DNA of 64,000 nucleotides from Modestobacter sp. L9-4 (GCF_019112525.1 NZ_CP077800.1:2852001-2916000); one strand, 5' to 3'; positions 26,201 through 36,857 are shown, numbered from the stretch's first letter. Numbers and translations are program-made. The notes: generated by a model from the letters alone, not told the origin.

Positions 26201-26572
26201 ATGAGCAGCGAGCCCGCGCCGGGCGTCCCGTCACCGGCCGCTCCCGACCCCGGCACCGTCCCCGCCGGCGGTGCTGCTGTGACGGACGGGACGGCTGGGG
26301 TCGACACGCCAGGCAGTCTGTCGGCCCGCGACCGGGCCGTCCTGGCCTTCGAGCGGCAGTGGTGGCGCTTCGCCGGGGCCAAGGAGACGGCCATCCGGGA
26401 GAGCTTCGGGATGTCGGCGACCCGCTACTACCAGGTGCTCAACGCGTTGATCGACCGTCCCGAGGCCCTCGTGGCCGACCCCCTGCTGGTCCGTCGGCTG
26501 CGCCGCATGCGGGCGGCCCGGCAGCGGCAGCGTTCCGACCGGGTCCTGGGCAGCGACCGCGGACGCGACTAG
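26201..26572 (+). CDS. DUF3263 family protein (Rv0430-like)
   Basis: 123 residues. A Pro/Ala/Gly-rich N-terminus (1-45) precedes the conserved DUF3263 helical domain: LSARDRAVLAFERQWWRFAGAKETAIRESFGMSATRYYQ-type block around residues 48-85, looking like a helix-turn-helix, and a basic C-terminus. In mycobacteria the family member Rv0430 directly precedes VirR (Rv0431), as here, so a functional link is likely. ATG with GGAGG 7 nt upstream. The TAG stop is embedded in a TAGCCT box preceding the next gene. Confidence 0.85.
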   Translation: MSSEPAPGVPSPAAPDPGTVPAGGAAVTDGTAGVDTPGSLSARDRAVLAFERQWWRFAGAKETAIRESFGMSATRYYQVLNALIDRPEALVADPLLVRRLRRMRAARQRQRSDRVLGSDRGRD

Positions 26573-26583
26573 CCTCTCTCACC

Positions 26584-28137
26584 GTGGGGAGGCATCTCGA
26601 TCCGGTCGGTGACGGCAGTGTGTCGAGCGGGCAGGCCGGACCGGATCGTCGTCATCCCGACCCCCGTCCGCGGACCGCTCCGGACGCCGTGCTGAACCCG
26701 CACCTGCGCGACGAGGACGTCCTCGAGCGCGGTGCGACGGCACCCCGCACGCCGGGCGAGGACGCGCTGGGCGGCTCCCGCCCGAGCCGGGCCGAGCGCC
26801 GCCGCGACGGGCTGCTCCCGCAGAGCGAGGACCCGCTGCTGCGCCGTCCCGCCGGCCCGCCGGCCGGTGGTGGCCGGCGCCGCTCCGACGCGCCGCCGGC
26901 GTCCGCCGACCGGGACGCCGCGCGTCCGCCAGGCCCCCGCGCGGTCCCGCCGGTCTCCGGTCCGATGACCTCCGCCGCGTCCCCGGCCGCCACCGCCCCG
27001 CCGCGGGCGGCCGCCCGACCGGTCCCGCCCCGCATCGCCCCGGCCCCGGCGTCCCGGCGCCCCGACGGCGACCGGTCCGGCTCGACCGCGGTCCCGCCGC
27101 GTCCCTCCGGGGTGAGCGGCTGGCCGGCCGAGGCCGCCGGTGCCGCGGTGACCCCCGACATGACCCAGCGCGTCTCCGGCGCGGCCCCGGCCGAGTCGGC
27201 CTGGGGTGCCCCGGTCGCCGAGCCGGCCACGATGGCCGCCCAGCCGGCCGCGCCGCGCGCCCCGCAGCTCCCGCCGCGTGCCGTCGGCGACCAGCCGTCC
27301 CCGGCGCGCCCTCAGTCCGGCCGGCCGGCCGGCGAGCGCCCCGGTGCCGACGGCCCGCGGCGCGACCGCCGCGACGACGACCGGTCCGGCGCCGACGCGA
27401 CCGCCCTCGTCGACCTCCCCGTCGACGAGACCTCGGTGATCACCGGCGGACCGGCCCGCCGCGCCGTCGACGTCCCCGTCGGTGGCCGTGCGGCCGCCCG
27501 GCTGGAGCGGCAGGCCGCCGAGGCCGCCGCGCGCAAGAACGGCGCCAAGCGCACCGCCCCGCCGGCGACCCCCTCCGGTGGCCGCGGACCGGGCCGCGAG
27601 GACGACGCCGAGCCGCGCCGCGCCCCGCGCCGGGCGGTGCAGGGCGTGCTCGCCGTCGTGGTCATCGCCCTGGTCGTGCTCGGGGTGTGGTCGTTCACCT
27701 CGCCCGGCACCTCCGAGATCGCCGCGCAGACACCGGCGGCCTCCGCACCCGCCTCGGACGCCGTGCTCGCCCCGCCGGTCCTGCCGTCGCCGGCACCGGT
27801 CGTCAGCGCGGCGGCACCGGCGCCCGCGGCCCCGGTCAAGGCGCCGATCACCGTGCTCAACAGCACGCGGATCACCGGGCTGGCCGCGACGATCGGCGAT
27901 CAGCTGACCGCCGGCGGCTGGCAGGTCCTCGACACCGGGGCCTACACCGGCGACGACATCGCCGCCACGACCGTCTACTACACCGCCGGCAACGCCGAGC
28001 AGCAGCAGGCCGCCGCCGCGCTGGTCGAGCAGTTCGGCCCCGACCTCGTCTCCGGTCCGGTCGAGCGCTTCTTCGACGTCCCCGGCTCCGCCGACCCCGG
28101 CCTGGTCGTCGTCGCCACCGGGAACTGGCGGCCCTGA
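26584..28137 (+). CDS. LytR C-terminal-domain membrane protein, VirR-like (Rv0431)
   Basis: 517 residues. The first 345 are a Pro/Ala/Arg-rich, probably disordered cytoplasmic region; one membrane helix at about 350-370; an Ala/Pro linker; then a LytR_C domain (about 418-515) beginning ITVLNSTRITGLAATIGDQL. Mycobacterial VirR has the same helix-plus-LytR_C layout, acts at the envelope-peptidoglycan interface and limits vesicle release; here the cytoplasmic part is much longer. TAGCCT lies 8 nt before the GTG, so a leaderless promoter may uncouple it from the DUF3263 gene. The hydrolase-ABC fusion follows 32 nt downstream. Confidence 0.85.
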   Translation: MGRHLDPVGDGSVSSGQAGPDRRHPDPRPRTAPDAVLNPHLRDEDVLERGATAPRTPGEDALGGSRPSRAERRRDGLLPQSEDPLLRRPAGPPAGGGRRRSDAPPASADRDAARPPGPRAVPPVSGPMTSAASPAATAPPRAAARPVPPRIAPAPASRRPDGDRSGSTAVPPRPSGVSGWPAEAAGAAVTPDMTQRVSGAAPAESAWGAPVAEPATMAAQPAAPRAPQLPPRAVGDQPSPARPQSGRPAGERPGADGPRRDRRDDDRSGADATALVDLPVDETSVITGGPARRAVDVPVGGRAAARLERQAAEAAARKNGAKRTAPPATPSGGRGPGREDDAEPRRAPRRAVQGVLAVVVIALVVLGVWSFTSPGTSEIAAQTPAASAPASDAVLAPPVLPSPAPVVSAAAPAPAAPVKAPITVLNSTRITGLAATIGDQLTAGGWQVLDTGAYTGDDIAATTVYYTAGNAEQQQAAAALVEQFGPDLVSGPVERFFDVPGSADPGLVVVATGNWRP

Positions 28138-28169
28138 GCCCCCGGCGCGCCGCCCGGAACGTCGGCGCG

Positions 28170-31049
28170 GTGCCGAGCGTTGCCGGGAGCGTGCGCACCG
28201 CTCCCGGGCCGGCGCGGATCGGCTCGCGCCCCGGCGCCCGGCCGGTGCCGGCCGCCCTGCTCTCCGTCCTGCTCCTGCTCCCCGTCCTGACCGCCGTGCT
28301 CGTGGGCACGGCGCCGCCCGCCCGCGCCGCCGAGGACGTCACCACCACCGACGCCCGCATCCCGTCCGGCTCCGGCGAGGACGCCGTCGAGCTCGACACC
28401 ACGCTCTACCTCCCGGCCTCGGCCACCGCCGGCTCCCCGGCACCGGCGGTGCTGCTCGCCCACGGGTTCGGCGGCAGCAAGGCCTCGGTCGCCGCCGACG
28501 CCCGCGACCTCGCCGGCCGCGGCTTCGTTGTCCTGGCCTGGTCGGCGCGCGGGTTCGGGGCCAGCACCGGGCAGATCGGGTTGGACGACCCGCGGTACGA
28601 GGTCGCCGACGTGAGCACGCTGATCGACGTCCTCGCCGCGCGGGACGACGTCGTCCACGACGCCCCCGGCGACCCGCGGGTGGGCGTGGCCGGTGGCTCC
28701 TACGGCGGGGCGCTGTCGCTGCTGGCCGCGGCCTACGACGACCGGGTCGACGCCATCGCCCCGCAGATCACGTGGAACAGCCTCACCAGCGCGTTCTTCC
28801 CCGACCAGGCCGCCGAGGTCACCGACGCCGGCACCCCGGCCGCGACCCCGGCCACCGGGGACACCGGGGTGTTCAAGCGGCTGTGGGCCGGGCTGTTCTT
28901 CGGCGTCGGCTCGGTGCCCACCGGGGACGGGCTGCTCGGCGGCCTCACCGGTGCCGGGTCCGGCGCGGCCGCCCCGGACCTGTCCGGCATCGACCCGCAG
29001 ACGCTGACCTGCGGCCGGTTCCGTGCCGACGTCTGCGCGGCCTACCAGTCGGCGGCGGCCACCGGCACGCTCACCCCGGAGATCGCCGCGGTCCTGGACC
29101 GCAGCAGCCCGGCCGGCGTCCTCGACCGCATCACCGCACCCACCCTGCTCGTGCAGGGCACGCAGGACTCGCTCTTCGGCCTCGGCCAGGCCGACGCCAA
29201 CGCCCGGGGGATCGCTGCCAACGGCACCGACGTGCGGGTGGTCTGGTACGCCGGGGGCCACGACAGCCAGGCCTCCGACGCCGTCACCACCGAGCTGCGC
29301 GACGAGGTCGCCGGCTGGTTCGACCGGTACCTGCGCGACTCCGGCACCGGCACCGGCGGGGGCTTCAGCTACCCCGCACCCACCGGGCTGGGCTCGGGCA
29401 TCGGCCAGGTGCAGGGCGGCGCGCAGACCGTCTCGGCACCGGCCTACCCCGGTCTGGACGGCGGCGACCCGGTGCAGCGGCAGGACGTGGCGGTGACCGG
29501 CCCGGTCCAGCCCGTGGTCACCCCGGCCGGCGGCAGCCCCGCCTCGCTCACCATCGTGCCGGGCCTGGGCTCGGTCTCCTCGGCCCTGGGCGGCGCGACG
29601 CTGGAGATCCCCGGCCAGTCCGCGGCCTTCTCCAGCGCGCCGCTGACCACCGCCCTGGACGTCGTCGGGGCCTCGACGGTGCGCCTGGCGGTCTCCGCCC
29701 CCGGCGGCAGCGCCACGATGTTCGCCAAGCTCTACGACGTCGGACCCGACGGGTCGACCACGCTGCCCAGCGGGCTGGTCGCACCGCTGGCGCTGACCGG
29801 CCTGTCGGCGGACCCGGCCGCGCCCACCGAGGTGGCGGTCACCCTGCCGGCGATCGTGCACCGCTTCGAGGTCGGGCACACCCTGCGCGTGCTGGTCTCC
29901 AGCACCGACCAGGCCTTCGCCCTCCCCGTGGAGCCCGCGGTCGCCTCGGTGGCGCTGGCGGCCGGCACGACCCTGTCGGTCCCGGAGGTGCCCGGCACCG
30001 TCGGTGCCGCCGCCGGGGCCACCCGCTGGTGGGTGCTGCTGGGCGCCGTCGTCGTGCTCGGCCTGCTCGGCTGGCTGGCCGCCGTCCTGGTCGGACGCCG
30101 GCGTGCCCGGCGGCTGTCGCAGGTCGAGGCCGACGGCGAGGACGTGCCGCTGCGCTTCGAGCACGTGACCAAGGCCTACAAGGACGGCTTCGTCGCCGTC
30201 CGGGACCTCTCCTTCGAGGTGCGCCGGGGCCAGGTGCTCGGCCTGCTCGGGCCCAACGGCGCGGGCAAGACCACCTCGCTGCGGATGCTGATGGGGCTCA
30301 TCCGGCCCACCGAGGGGCGCATCTCGGTCTTCGGCCACGCCGCCGGCCCGGGCGCCCCGGTGCTGTCCCGGCTGGGCTCCTTCGTCGAGGGCACGGGGCT
30401 GCAGCCGCACCTGTCCGGCCGCGACAACCTCACCCTCTACTGGGCCGCCACCGGCCGTCCGCTGGCCGACGCCCACATGGAGGAGGCCATCGAGGTCGCC
30501 GGGCTGGGCACCGCGCTGGACAAGCGGGTGCGCAGCTACAGCCAGGGCATGCGGCAGCGGGTGGCCATCGCCCAGGCGATGCTCGGCCTGCCCGACCTGC
30601 TGGTGCTCGACGAGCCGACCAACGGGCTGGACCCGCCGCAGATCCACGCCATGCGCGAGGTGCTGCAGGACTACGCCCGCACCGGGCGCACGGTCATCGT
30701 CTCCAGCCACCTGCTGAGCGAGATCGAGCAGACCTGCAGCCACGTGGTCGTCATGGCCAAGGGGCAGAAGATCGTCCAGGGCACCGTCGAGGAGATCATC
30801 GGCGCCGGTGGCTCGGTGCTCGTCGGCCTCGCCGACCCGGCCGACACCGACCGGGCGGCCGCGCTGCTGGCTGGGCTGCCCGGCGCCGGGGCGGTCGAGC
30901 GCACGAGCGAGGGCCTGGTCGTCGACCTCGGCCCGACCGGGCGCGCCGCCGCGCTGTCCGCGCTGGTGGCGGCGGGCATCTCCGTCGACCAACTCACCCC
31001 GCGCCGCCGGCTCGAGGACGCGTTCCTGTCACTGGTGGGGGAGTCATGA
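28170..31049 (+). CDS. Secreted CocE/PepX-type hydrolase fused to an ABC transporter ATPase
   Basis: 959 residues, start uncertain (GTG 28170 or GTG 28191). Order: signal sequence (about 25-55, ending ARAAED); alpha/beta hydrolase of the X-Pro dipeptidyl-peptidase S15/CocE type, with nucleophile Ser about 177 (GGSYGG), Asp about 333 (QGTQDSLFG) and His about 361 (AGGHD); a PepX_C-like jelly-roll (about 470-600); one membrane helix (about 620-642); and a cytoplasmic ABC ATPase with Walker A GPNGAGKTT, signature YSQGM, and Walker B LLVLDEP. The single helix puts the hydrolase outside and the ATPase inside. No stop or frameshift separates the parts. The next gene, overlapping by ATGA, is the matching permease. 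Substrate unknown. Confidence 0.88.
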   Translation: MPSVAGSVRTAPGPARIGSRPGARPVPAALLSVLLLLPVLTAVLVGTAPPARAAEDVTTTDARIPSGSGEDAVELDTTLYLPASATAGSPAPAVLLAHGFGGSKASVAADARDLAGRGFVVLAWSARGFGASTGQIGLDDPRYEVADVSTLIDVLAARDDVVHDAPGDPRVGVAGGSYGGALSLLAAAYDDRVDAIAPQITWNSLTSAFFPDQAAEVTDAGTPAATPATGDTGVFKRLWAGLFFGVGSVPTGDGLLGGLTGAGSGAAAPDLSGIDPQTLTCGRFRADVCAAYQSAAATGTLTPEIAAVLDRSSPAGVLDRITAPTLLVQGTQDSLFGLGQADANARGIAANGTDVRVVWYAGGHDSQASDAVTTELRDEVAGWFDRYLRDSGTGTGGGFSYPAPTGLGSGIGQVQGGAQTVSAPAYPGLDGGDPVQRQDVAVTGPVQPVVTPAGGSPASLTIVPGLGSVSSALGGATLEIPGQSAAFSSAPLTTALDVVGASTVRLAVSAPGGSATMFAKLYDVGPDGSTTLPSGLVAPLALTGLSADPAAPTEVAVTLPAIVHRFEVGHTLRVLVSSTDQAFALPVEPAVASVALAAGTTLSVPEVPGTVGAAAGATRWWVLLGAVVVLGLLGWLAAVLVGRRRARRLSQVEADGEDVPLRFEHVTKAYKDGFVAVRDLSFEVRRGQVLGLLGPNGAGKTTSLRMLMGLIRPTEGRISVFGHAAGPGAPVLSRLGSFVEGTGLQPHLSGRDNLTLYWAATGRPLADAHMEEAIEVAGLGTALDKRVRSYSQGMRQRVAIAQAMLGLPDLLVLDEPTNGLDPPQIHAMREVLQDYARTGRTVIVSSHLLSEIEQTCSHVVVMAKGQKIVQGTVEEIIGAGGSVLVGLADPADTDRAAALLAGLPGAGAVERTSEGLVVDLGPTGRAAALSALVAAGISVDQLTPRRRLEDAFLSLVGES

Positions 31050-31918
31050 GCAGTGCGGTGCACGGCAGCGGCACCGGGGCGGCGGCGGGCTTCCGGCCCG
31101 AGCGCACCCTGCGGCTGGGCGTGGAGCTGCGCCGGCAGTTCAAGCGGCGCCGCACGATCGGCGTCTTCGCGCTCATGGCCGCGCTGCCGCTGATCCTGAT
31201 CGGCGCGCTCGCCCTGGGCGGGGCCGAGGAGGCAGAGGCGAACGCCCGGGTCAACCTGGTCGACGTCGCCACGGCGAGCGGGCTGAACCTGACCCTGTTC
31301 ACCCTCTTCGCCACCAGCGGCTTCTTCCTGGTCGTGGTGTTCGCGCTGTTCTTCGGCGACACCGTGGCCAGCGAGGCGTCGTGGGGGTCGCTGCGCTACG
31401 CGCTGGCCACCCCCGTGCCCCGGGCCCGGCTGCTGCGGCAGAAGTGGGTCGCCGCGCTGGTCATGTCGGTCGCCGCGATGCTGCTGCTCGTCGTCGTCGC
31501 GCTGGTCGCCGGCGGGATCGCCTACGGCTTCGACGCCGTTCAGACCCCGGTCGGTGTCGCGCTGGACCAGCGGACCGGGCTGGTGCGGCTGGCCGGGATG
31601 GTCGGCTTCCTCGTCGTCCACCTGCTGGTCGTGGGCACGCTGGCGTTCTGGATCAGCACGCTCACCGACGCCCCGCTGGCCGCGGTCGGCGGCGCGGTGT
31701 TCACCACCGTGGTGTTCGCGGTGCTGGAGGCCGTCGAGCAGTTGGGCAGCATCCGCGACTGGTTCCCCACCGCGTTCAGCTTCGCCTGGACCGACCTGCT
31801 GCAGACCCCGGTCGACTCCGGTGACCTGTTCCGCGGCGTCGTCCAGGGGCTGGCGTGGTCGGCGCTGTTCACCGCGCTCGCCTTCCGCCACTTCGCCCGC
31901 AAGGACGTCACCAGCTGA
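31046..31918 (+). CDS. ABC transporter permease, ABC-2 type
   Basis: 290 residues with six predicted membrane segments: about 36-54, 78-100, 130-155, 178-198, 205-225 and 262-280. The DTVASEASWGSLRYALATPVPRARLL-type region (about residues 105-130) is the coupling segment found in ABC-2 permeases partnered with DrrA/CcmA-like ATPases. It starts with an ATGA overlap with the hydrolase-ATPase fusion and is certainly its partner. The transport direction is probably export, as for other ABC-2 systems. Confidence 0.9.
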   Translation: MSSAVHGSGTGAAAGFRPERTLRLGVELRRQFKRRRTIGVFALMAALPLILIGALALGGAEEAEANARVNLVDVATASGLNLTLFTLFATSGFFLVVVFALFFGDTVASEASWGSLRYALATPVPRARLLRQKWVAALVMSVAAMLLLVVVALVAGGIAYGFDAVQTPVGVALDQRTGLVRLAGMVGFLVVHLLVVGTLAFWISTLTDAPLAAVGGAVFTTVVFAVLEAVEQLGSIRDWFPTAFSFAWTDLLQTPVDSGDLFRGVVQGLAWSALFTALAFRHFARKDVTS

Positions 31919-31920
31919 GT

Positions 31921-31959
31921 GGAGTGGATCCGTCGGTGTGACACCGACGGATCCACTCC
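31921..31959. repeat. Palindromic repeat family B, copy 1 (bidirectional terminator)
   Basis: A perfect 19-bp palindrome, GGAGTGGATCCGTCGGTGT / ACACCGACGGATCCACTCC, with one central base, fills the gap between convergent genes. A related copy lies at 47294-47336. Confidence 0.88.
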
Positions 31960-31961
31960 GC

Positions 31962-32783
31962 TCAGAGCGAGGCGCGGACGGCCTGGGCCCAGCCCTCGCC
32001 CATGGGGGCCTCGGTCACCGAGACGTTGTCCAGGGCGGCGATCCGCTCGGCCATGCCGGGGACGGCGGCGCCGTTGGCGGTGATGAATAGCCGGCCCACG
32101 GCGGCGGCCATCTCCAGGTCGCTGACGCTGTCGCCCACCGCGACGGCGTCGGCGGCGGTGAGCCCGCGGCGGGTGAGGTCCCAGCGGATGGCCTCGCCCT
32201 TGCTGATCCCGCGCGGCATCAGGTGGTAGACGTGCGGCGGCAGGCCCTCGGCGTCCAGCGTCATGTCGGGGGTGACCGGCACCTCGCCGTTGTCGTTCAT
32301 GGTCAGCCAGTCCCAGCCGCGCCCGGCGAGCCAGGCGTCCACGGCGGCGGTGTCGACGTTGCCGCGCAGCATGGCGTCGGCGGAGTGCGTGGCGTGCCAC
32401 GGCGCGTGCCACTCCAGCCGGCCCGGGTTCGCGGCCATGAGCTGCTCGACCACGCCCAGCTCGTCCAGCACGTGCACCGGCTCGCGGCCCGCGTACCGCT
32501 CGGGGAGCGCACCGGTCAGCAGCTCGTCCTGCAGGCCGCCGTCCCAGGTGACCAGCGAGCCGAGCTCGGCGATCGCGCCGTCGGCGGCGAAGACCCGGGC
32601 GGTCTCCATCAGCTGGGTCGCGGTCCGGCCGCTGACGAGCACCAGCGCGACGCCGGCCCGATGCAGCTCGAGCAGGGCGTCGGCCGGCACGGACGTCGGT
32701 TCGCCGCCGGCCGTCGTCCAGAAGGACCCGTGCGGGCCCACCATCGTGCCGTCGAGGTCGGTGTAGACGATGCGGGTGGCCAC
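31962..32783 (-). CDS. HAD-superfamily phosphatase
   Basis: 273 residues from a GTG with CAGGAT upstream; a longer frame to 32852 would run into the riboswitch promoter region and adds only non-conserved residues. Motif I TDLDGT (nucleophile Asp and acid/base Asp), motif II LVSGRT, motif III Lys in GISKGEAI, motif IV GDSVSD. The cap and fold resemble the Cof/sucrose-phosphatase-like type IIB HAD enzymes that act on phosphosugars. Substrate not predictable. Convergent with the ABC permease across palindrome B and divergent from thrC. Confidence 0.88.
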   Translation of the reverse strand: MATRIVYTDLDGTMVGPHGSFWTTAGGEPTSVPADALLELHRAGVALVLVSGRTATQLMETARVFAADGAIAELGSLVTWDGGLQDELLTGALPERYAGREPVHVLDELGVVEQLMAANPGRLEWHAPWHATHSADAMLRGNVDTAAVDAWLAGRGWDWLTMNDNGEVPVTPDMTLDAEGLPPHVYHLMPRGISKGEAIRWDLTRRGLTAADAVAVGDSVSDLEMAAAVGRLFITANGAAVPGMAERIAALDNVSVTEAPMGEGWAQAVRASL

Positions 32784-32844
32784 CGGCCCATCCTGTCGGT
32801 GCCCGGGGTCGCCCGTGGGCGCGGGTAGGGTGTGCGGAGTTCCA

Positions 32845-32966
32845 CTCATCAAGAGGGGCAGAGGGACACGGCCCGCTGAAGCCCCGGCAACCGCCGTCGC
32901 ACTCCCGCGACGGAAGGTGCCCCATCCGTCCCGCGCGGCTCGACGGCCCGGCGCGGGGAAGATGAG
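32845..32966 (+). promoter_or_regulatory. SAM-I (S-box) riboswitch of thrC
   Basis: The leader has the S-box landmarks in order: P1 5' strand CTCATC (32845-32850), AAGAGGGGCAGAGGGA, GGCCCGCTGAAGCCCCGGCA with the kink-turn and pseudoknot elements, GGAAGGTGC, a G/C-rich P4-type hairpin, and P1 3' strand GATGAG (32961-32966). The P1 3' strand overlaps GAGGAGG (32964-32970), the thrC ribosome binding site, so SAM binding should hide it. No terminator with a U-run lies between aptamer and start. TAGGGT at 32826-32831 is a likely -10. Confidence 0.92.
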
Positions 32967-32980
32967 GAGGTAGTCGTCGC

Positions 32981-34282
32981 ATGACCATGACCGCTCCCGG
33001 CTCCGCCCAGGCAGACGTCACCGAGGGTGGGCCGGTCCCGCTGAACCCCGCCCGCGGCCTGATCTGCCGCAACTGCGGTGCCACCTTCGGCCTGATCGCC
33101 GAGCACGCCTGCGCCGAGTGCTTCGGCCCGCTCGAGGTCGACTACGACAAGGACCTCATGCGGGCGGTCACCCGCCAGCAGATCGAGGCCGGCCCGCAGA
33201 ACATCTGGCGCTACGTCGCCCTGCTGCCCGTGGGCCACGACCCGGCGAGCCGGGTCACCCTGGACCCGGGCATGACGCCGCTGGTCAAGGCCGACCGCCT
33301 CGCCGCCGAGCTCGGCCTCACCGCCGGTCTGTGGGTCAAGGACGACTCGGCCAACCCCACCCACTCCTTCAAAGACCGGGTGGTCAGCCTGGCCGCGACC
33401 GCGGCCAAGACCTTCGGCTACGCCAAGATCGCCTGCGCCTCCACCGGCAACCTGGCCAACTCCGTGGCCGCGCACGCCGCCCGGATGGGCCTGCCCTCGT
33501 TCGTCTTCGTGCCCAGCGACCTGGAGCCCGGGAAGATCACCCAGTCCGCGGTCTACGGGCAGGCGCTCATCGCCGTCGACGGCAACTACGACGACGTCAA
33601 CCGGCTGACCAGCGAGCTCGCCGAGACCGACGAGTTCGAGGACACCGCCTTCGTCAACCAGAACGTCCGGCCGTACTACGCCGAGGGCTCCAAGACGATG
33701 GGCTACGAGATCGCCGAGCAGCTGGGCTGGCGCATCCCGGCCCAGGTCGTGATCCCGATGGCCTCGGGCTCGCTGCTCACCAAGGTCGACAAGGCCTGGC
33801 GGGAGCTGGTGGCCGCCGGCATCGTCGAGGACACCGAGTGGACGATCTTCGGCGCCCAGTCGGCCGGCTGCGACCCGATCGCCACCGCGTTCGACAACGG
33901 CTGGGACGTCGTCAAGCCGGTCAAGCCCACGGGCATCGCCAAGTCGCTGAACATCGGCAACCCCGCCGACGGCCCCTACGCCCTGGACGCCATCCGGCGC
34001 ACCGGCGGCTCGGTCGGCCGGGTCGGCGACGACGAGATCGTGCAGGGCATCCGTGACCTGGCCCGCACCACCGGCGTCTTCGCCGAGACCGCCGGCGGGG
34101 TCACCGTCGCGGTGCTGCGCCAGCTCGTGGAGAAGGGCCTGCTCGACCCGGCGAAGGAGACCGTCGTCCTCAACACCGGCGAGGGCCTCAAGACCCTGGA
34201 CCCGCTGCTGCCGGTCGTCGGCCCCACGCACCACGTGCAGCCGTCGCTGAGGTCGCTGCGCGAGGCCGGTCTCATCGCCTGA
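32981..34282 (+). CDS. thrC: Threonine synthase
   Basis: PLP enzyme converting O-phosphohomoserine to threonine. 433 residues. An N-terminal CXXC...CXXC zinc-ribbon-like segment (CRNCGATF...CAECFGP) precedes the PLP fold. The cofactor Lys is in THSFKDRVV, and the glycine/serine phosphate loop is [10 protein letters not shown]. The N-terminal ribbon is the class found in plants, archaea and many actinobacteria. Two ATGs (32981 and 32987) are 10 and 16 nt from AGGAGG. A SAM-I riboswitch controls the leader: this links threonine production to the methionine/SAM branch, with which it competes for homoserine-derived precursor. Confidence 0.96.
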   Translation: MTMTAPGSAQADVTEGGPVPLNPARGLICRNCGATFGLIAEHACAECFGPLEVDYDKDLMRAVTRQQIEAGPQNIWRYVALLPVGHDPASRVTLDPGMTPLVKADRLAAELGLTAGLWVKDDSANPTHSFKDRVVSLAATAAKTFGYAKIACASTGNLANSVAAHAARMGLPSFVFVPSDLEPGKITQSAVYGQALIAVDGNYDDVNRLTSELAETDEFEDTAFVNQNVRPYYAEGSKTMGYEIAEQLGWRIPAQVVIPMASGSLLTKVDKAWRELVAAGIVEDTEWTIFGAQSAGCDPIATAFDNGWDVVKPVKPTGIAKSLNIGNPADGPYALDAIRRTGGSVGRVGDDEIVQGIRDLARTTGVFAETAGGVTVAVLRQLVEKGLLDPAKETVVLNTGEGLKTLDPLLPVVGPTHHVQPSLRSLREAGLIA

Positions 34283-34295
34283 GCGCCGCACCCGT

Positions 34296-34323
34296 CTCCC
34301 GGCGTCCGGACGGACGCCGGGAG
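34296..34323 (+). terminator. Terminator of thrC
   Basis: Perfect 12-bp stem CTCCCGGCGTCC / GGACGCCGGGAG with GGAC loop, 13 nt after the stop. Confidence 0.85.
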
Positions 34324-34371
34324 GCAGGTCAGCGGCCTGTCGCCCGGTCGGGGGAACCGCGTTCCAGGGCG

Positions 34372-34401
34372 GTGACCTGGGACACCCCGCTGCTGTACCG
34401 T
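34372..34401 (+). promoter_or_regulatory. Promoter of the cold-shock gene
   Basis: GTGACC (-35, four of six consensus bases) and TACCGT (-10) with 18-bp spacer. The implied leader of about 95 nt is long, as is usual for cold-shock mRNAs. A GGAAC-CGC-GTTCC palindrome lies just upstream at 34353-34365. Confidence 0.5.
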
Positions 34402-34502
34402 TCCGCGCGGTCAGCGTTCCACGTTCGTGCTCAGCGGGCGGAAGAGCGACACCCGGCCCCGCGACTCACCAAGGGGCCGTCCGCACGAACGTGGGAGCAC
34501 AC

Positions 34503-34703
34503 GTGGCACAGGGCACCGTGAAGTGGTTCAACGCCGAGAAGGGCTTCGGCTTCATCGCCGTCGACGGCGGTCAGGACGTCTTCGTCCACTACTCGTCCAT
34601 CCAGATGGACGGGTACAAGAGCCTCGAGGAGGGCCAGCGGGTCAGCTTCGAGGTCATCCAGGGCGCCAAGGGCCCCCAGGCGGACGCCGTCCAGAACGCC
34701 TGA
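34503..34703 (+). CDS. Cold-shock protein (CspA family)
   Basis: 66 residues, a single cold-shock OB-fold with RNP1 KGFGFI and RNP2 VFVHYSS. It acts as a nucleic-acid chaperone that melts RNA structure. Starts GTG ([17 protein letters not shown]), with GGGAG about 6 nt upstream; an in-frame GTG four codons earlier is less likely because CspA proteins begin near here. The strong terminator beyond the stop makes it monocistronic. Confidence 0.97.
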   Translation: MAQGTVKWFNAEKGFGFIAVDGGQDVFVHYSSIQMDGYKSLEEGQRVSFEVIQGAKGPQADAVQNA

Positions 34704-36590
<1,887 letters not shown>

Positions 36591-36686
36591 TGAAGGACCA
36601 CGTCGCCCCCCACGACGCGCTCCGCGCGCCGAGGGTCCCTGCGACGTAGCCGTTCCATCGGCGCCTGCACCACCAGCACTGCCCGG

Positions 36687-36720
36687 CAGGGGCGGTCCCG
36701 CACTCGCGGGGCCGCCCCTG
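36687..36720 (+). terminator. Terminator of groEL
   Basis: 15-bp stem CAGGGGCGGTCCCGC / GCGGGGCCGCCCCTG (one G-T pair), ACTC loop, about 100 nt after the stop. Confidence 0.8.
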
Positions 36721-36742
36721 TCGGCGTCCCGGGGCCGGCGCG

Positions 36743-36809
36743 GGTGATCACCACGGGCTGGTGGTGGTCACCCGCGTCCGATGACGACCACCAGCCCGGG
36801 GTGATCACC
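36743..36809. repeat. Long imperfect palindrome
   Basis: Arms of 28 nt match at 26 positions; each arm begins or ends with GGTGATCACC, itself a perfect palindrome, and contains the GGGCTGGTGGT block. Centre of 11 nt. It lies between the groEL terminator and the DUF72 gene. Confidence 0.85.
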
Positions 36810-36857
36810 GCGGACCACCGCCGTTCCCCGGTGGGCCGGGCGGGGTAGGCGGGCTTC

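Noticed and set aside
26200-32000. A prophage or insertion sequence carrying the hydrolase-ABC cluster.
   Set aside because: No integrase, transposase, direct repeats or tRNA junction; codon use equals that of the surroundings.
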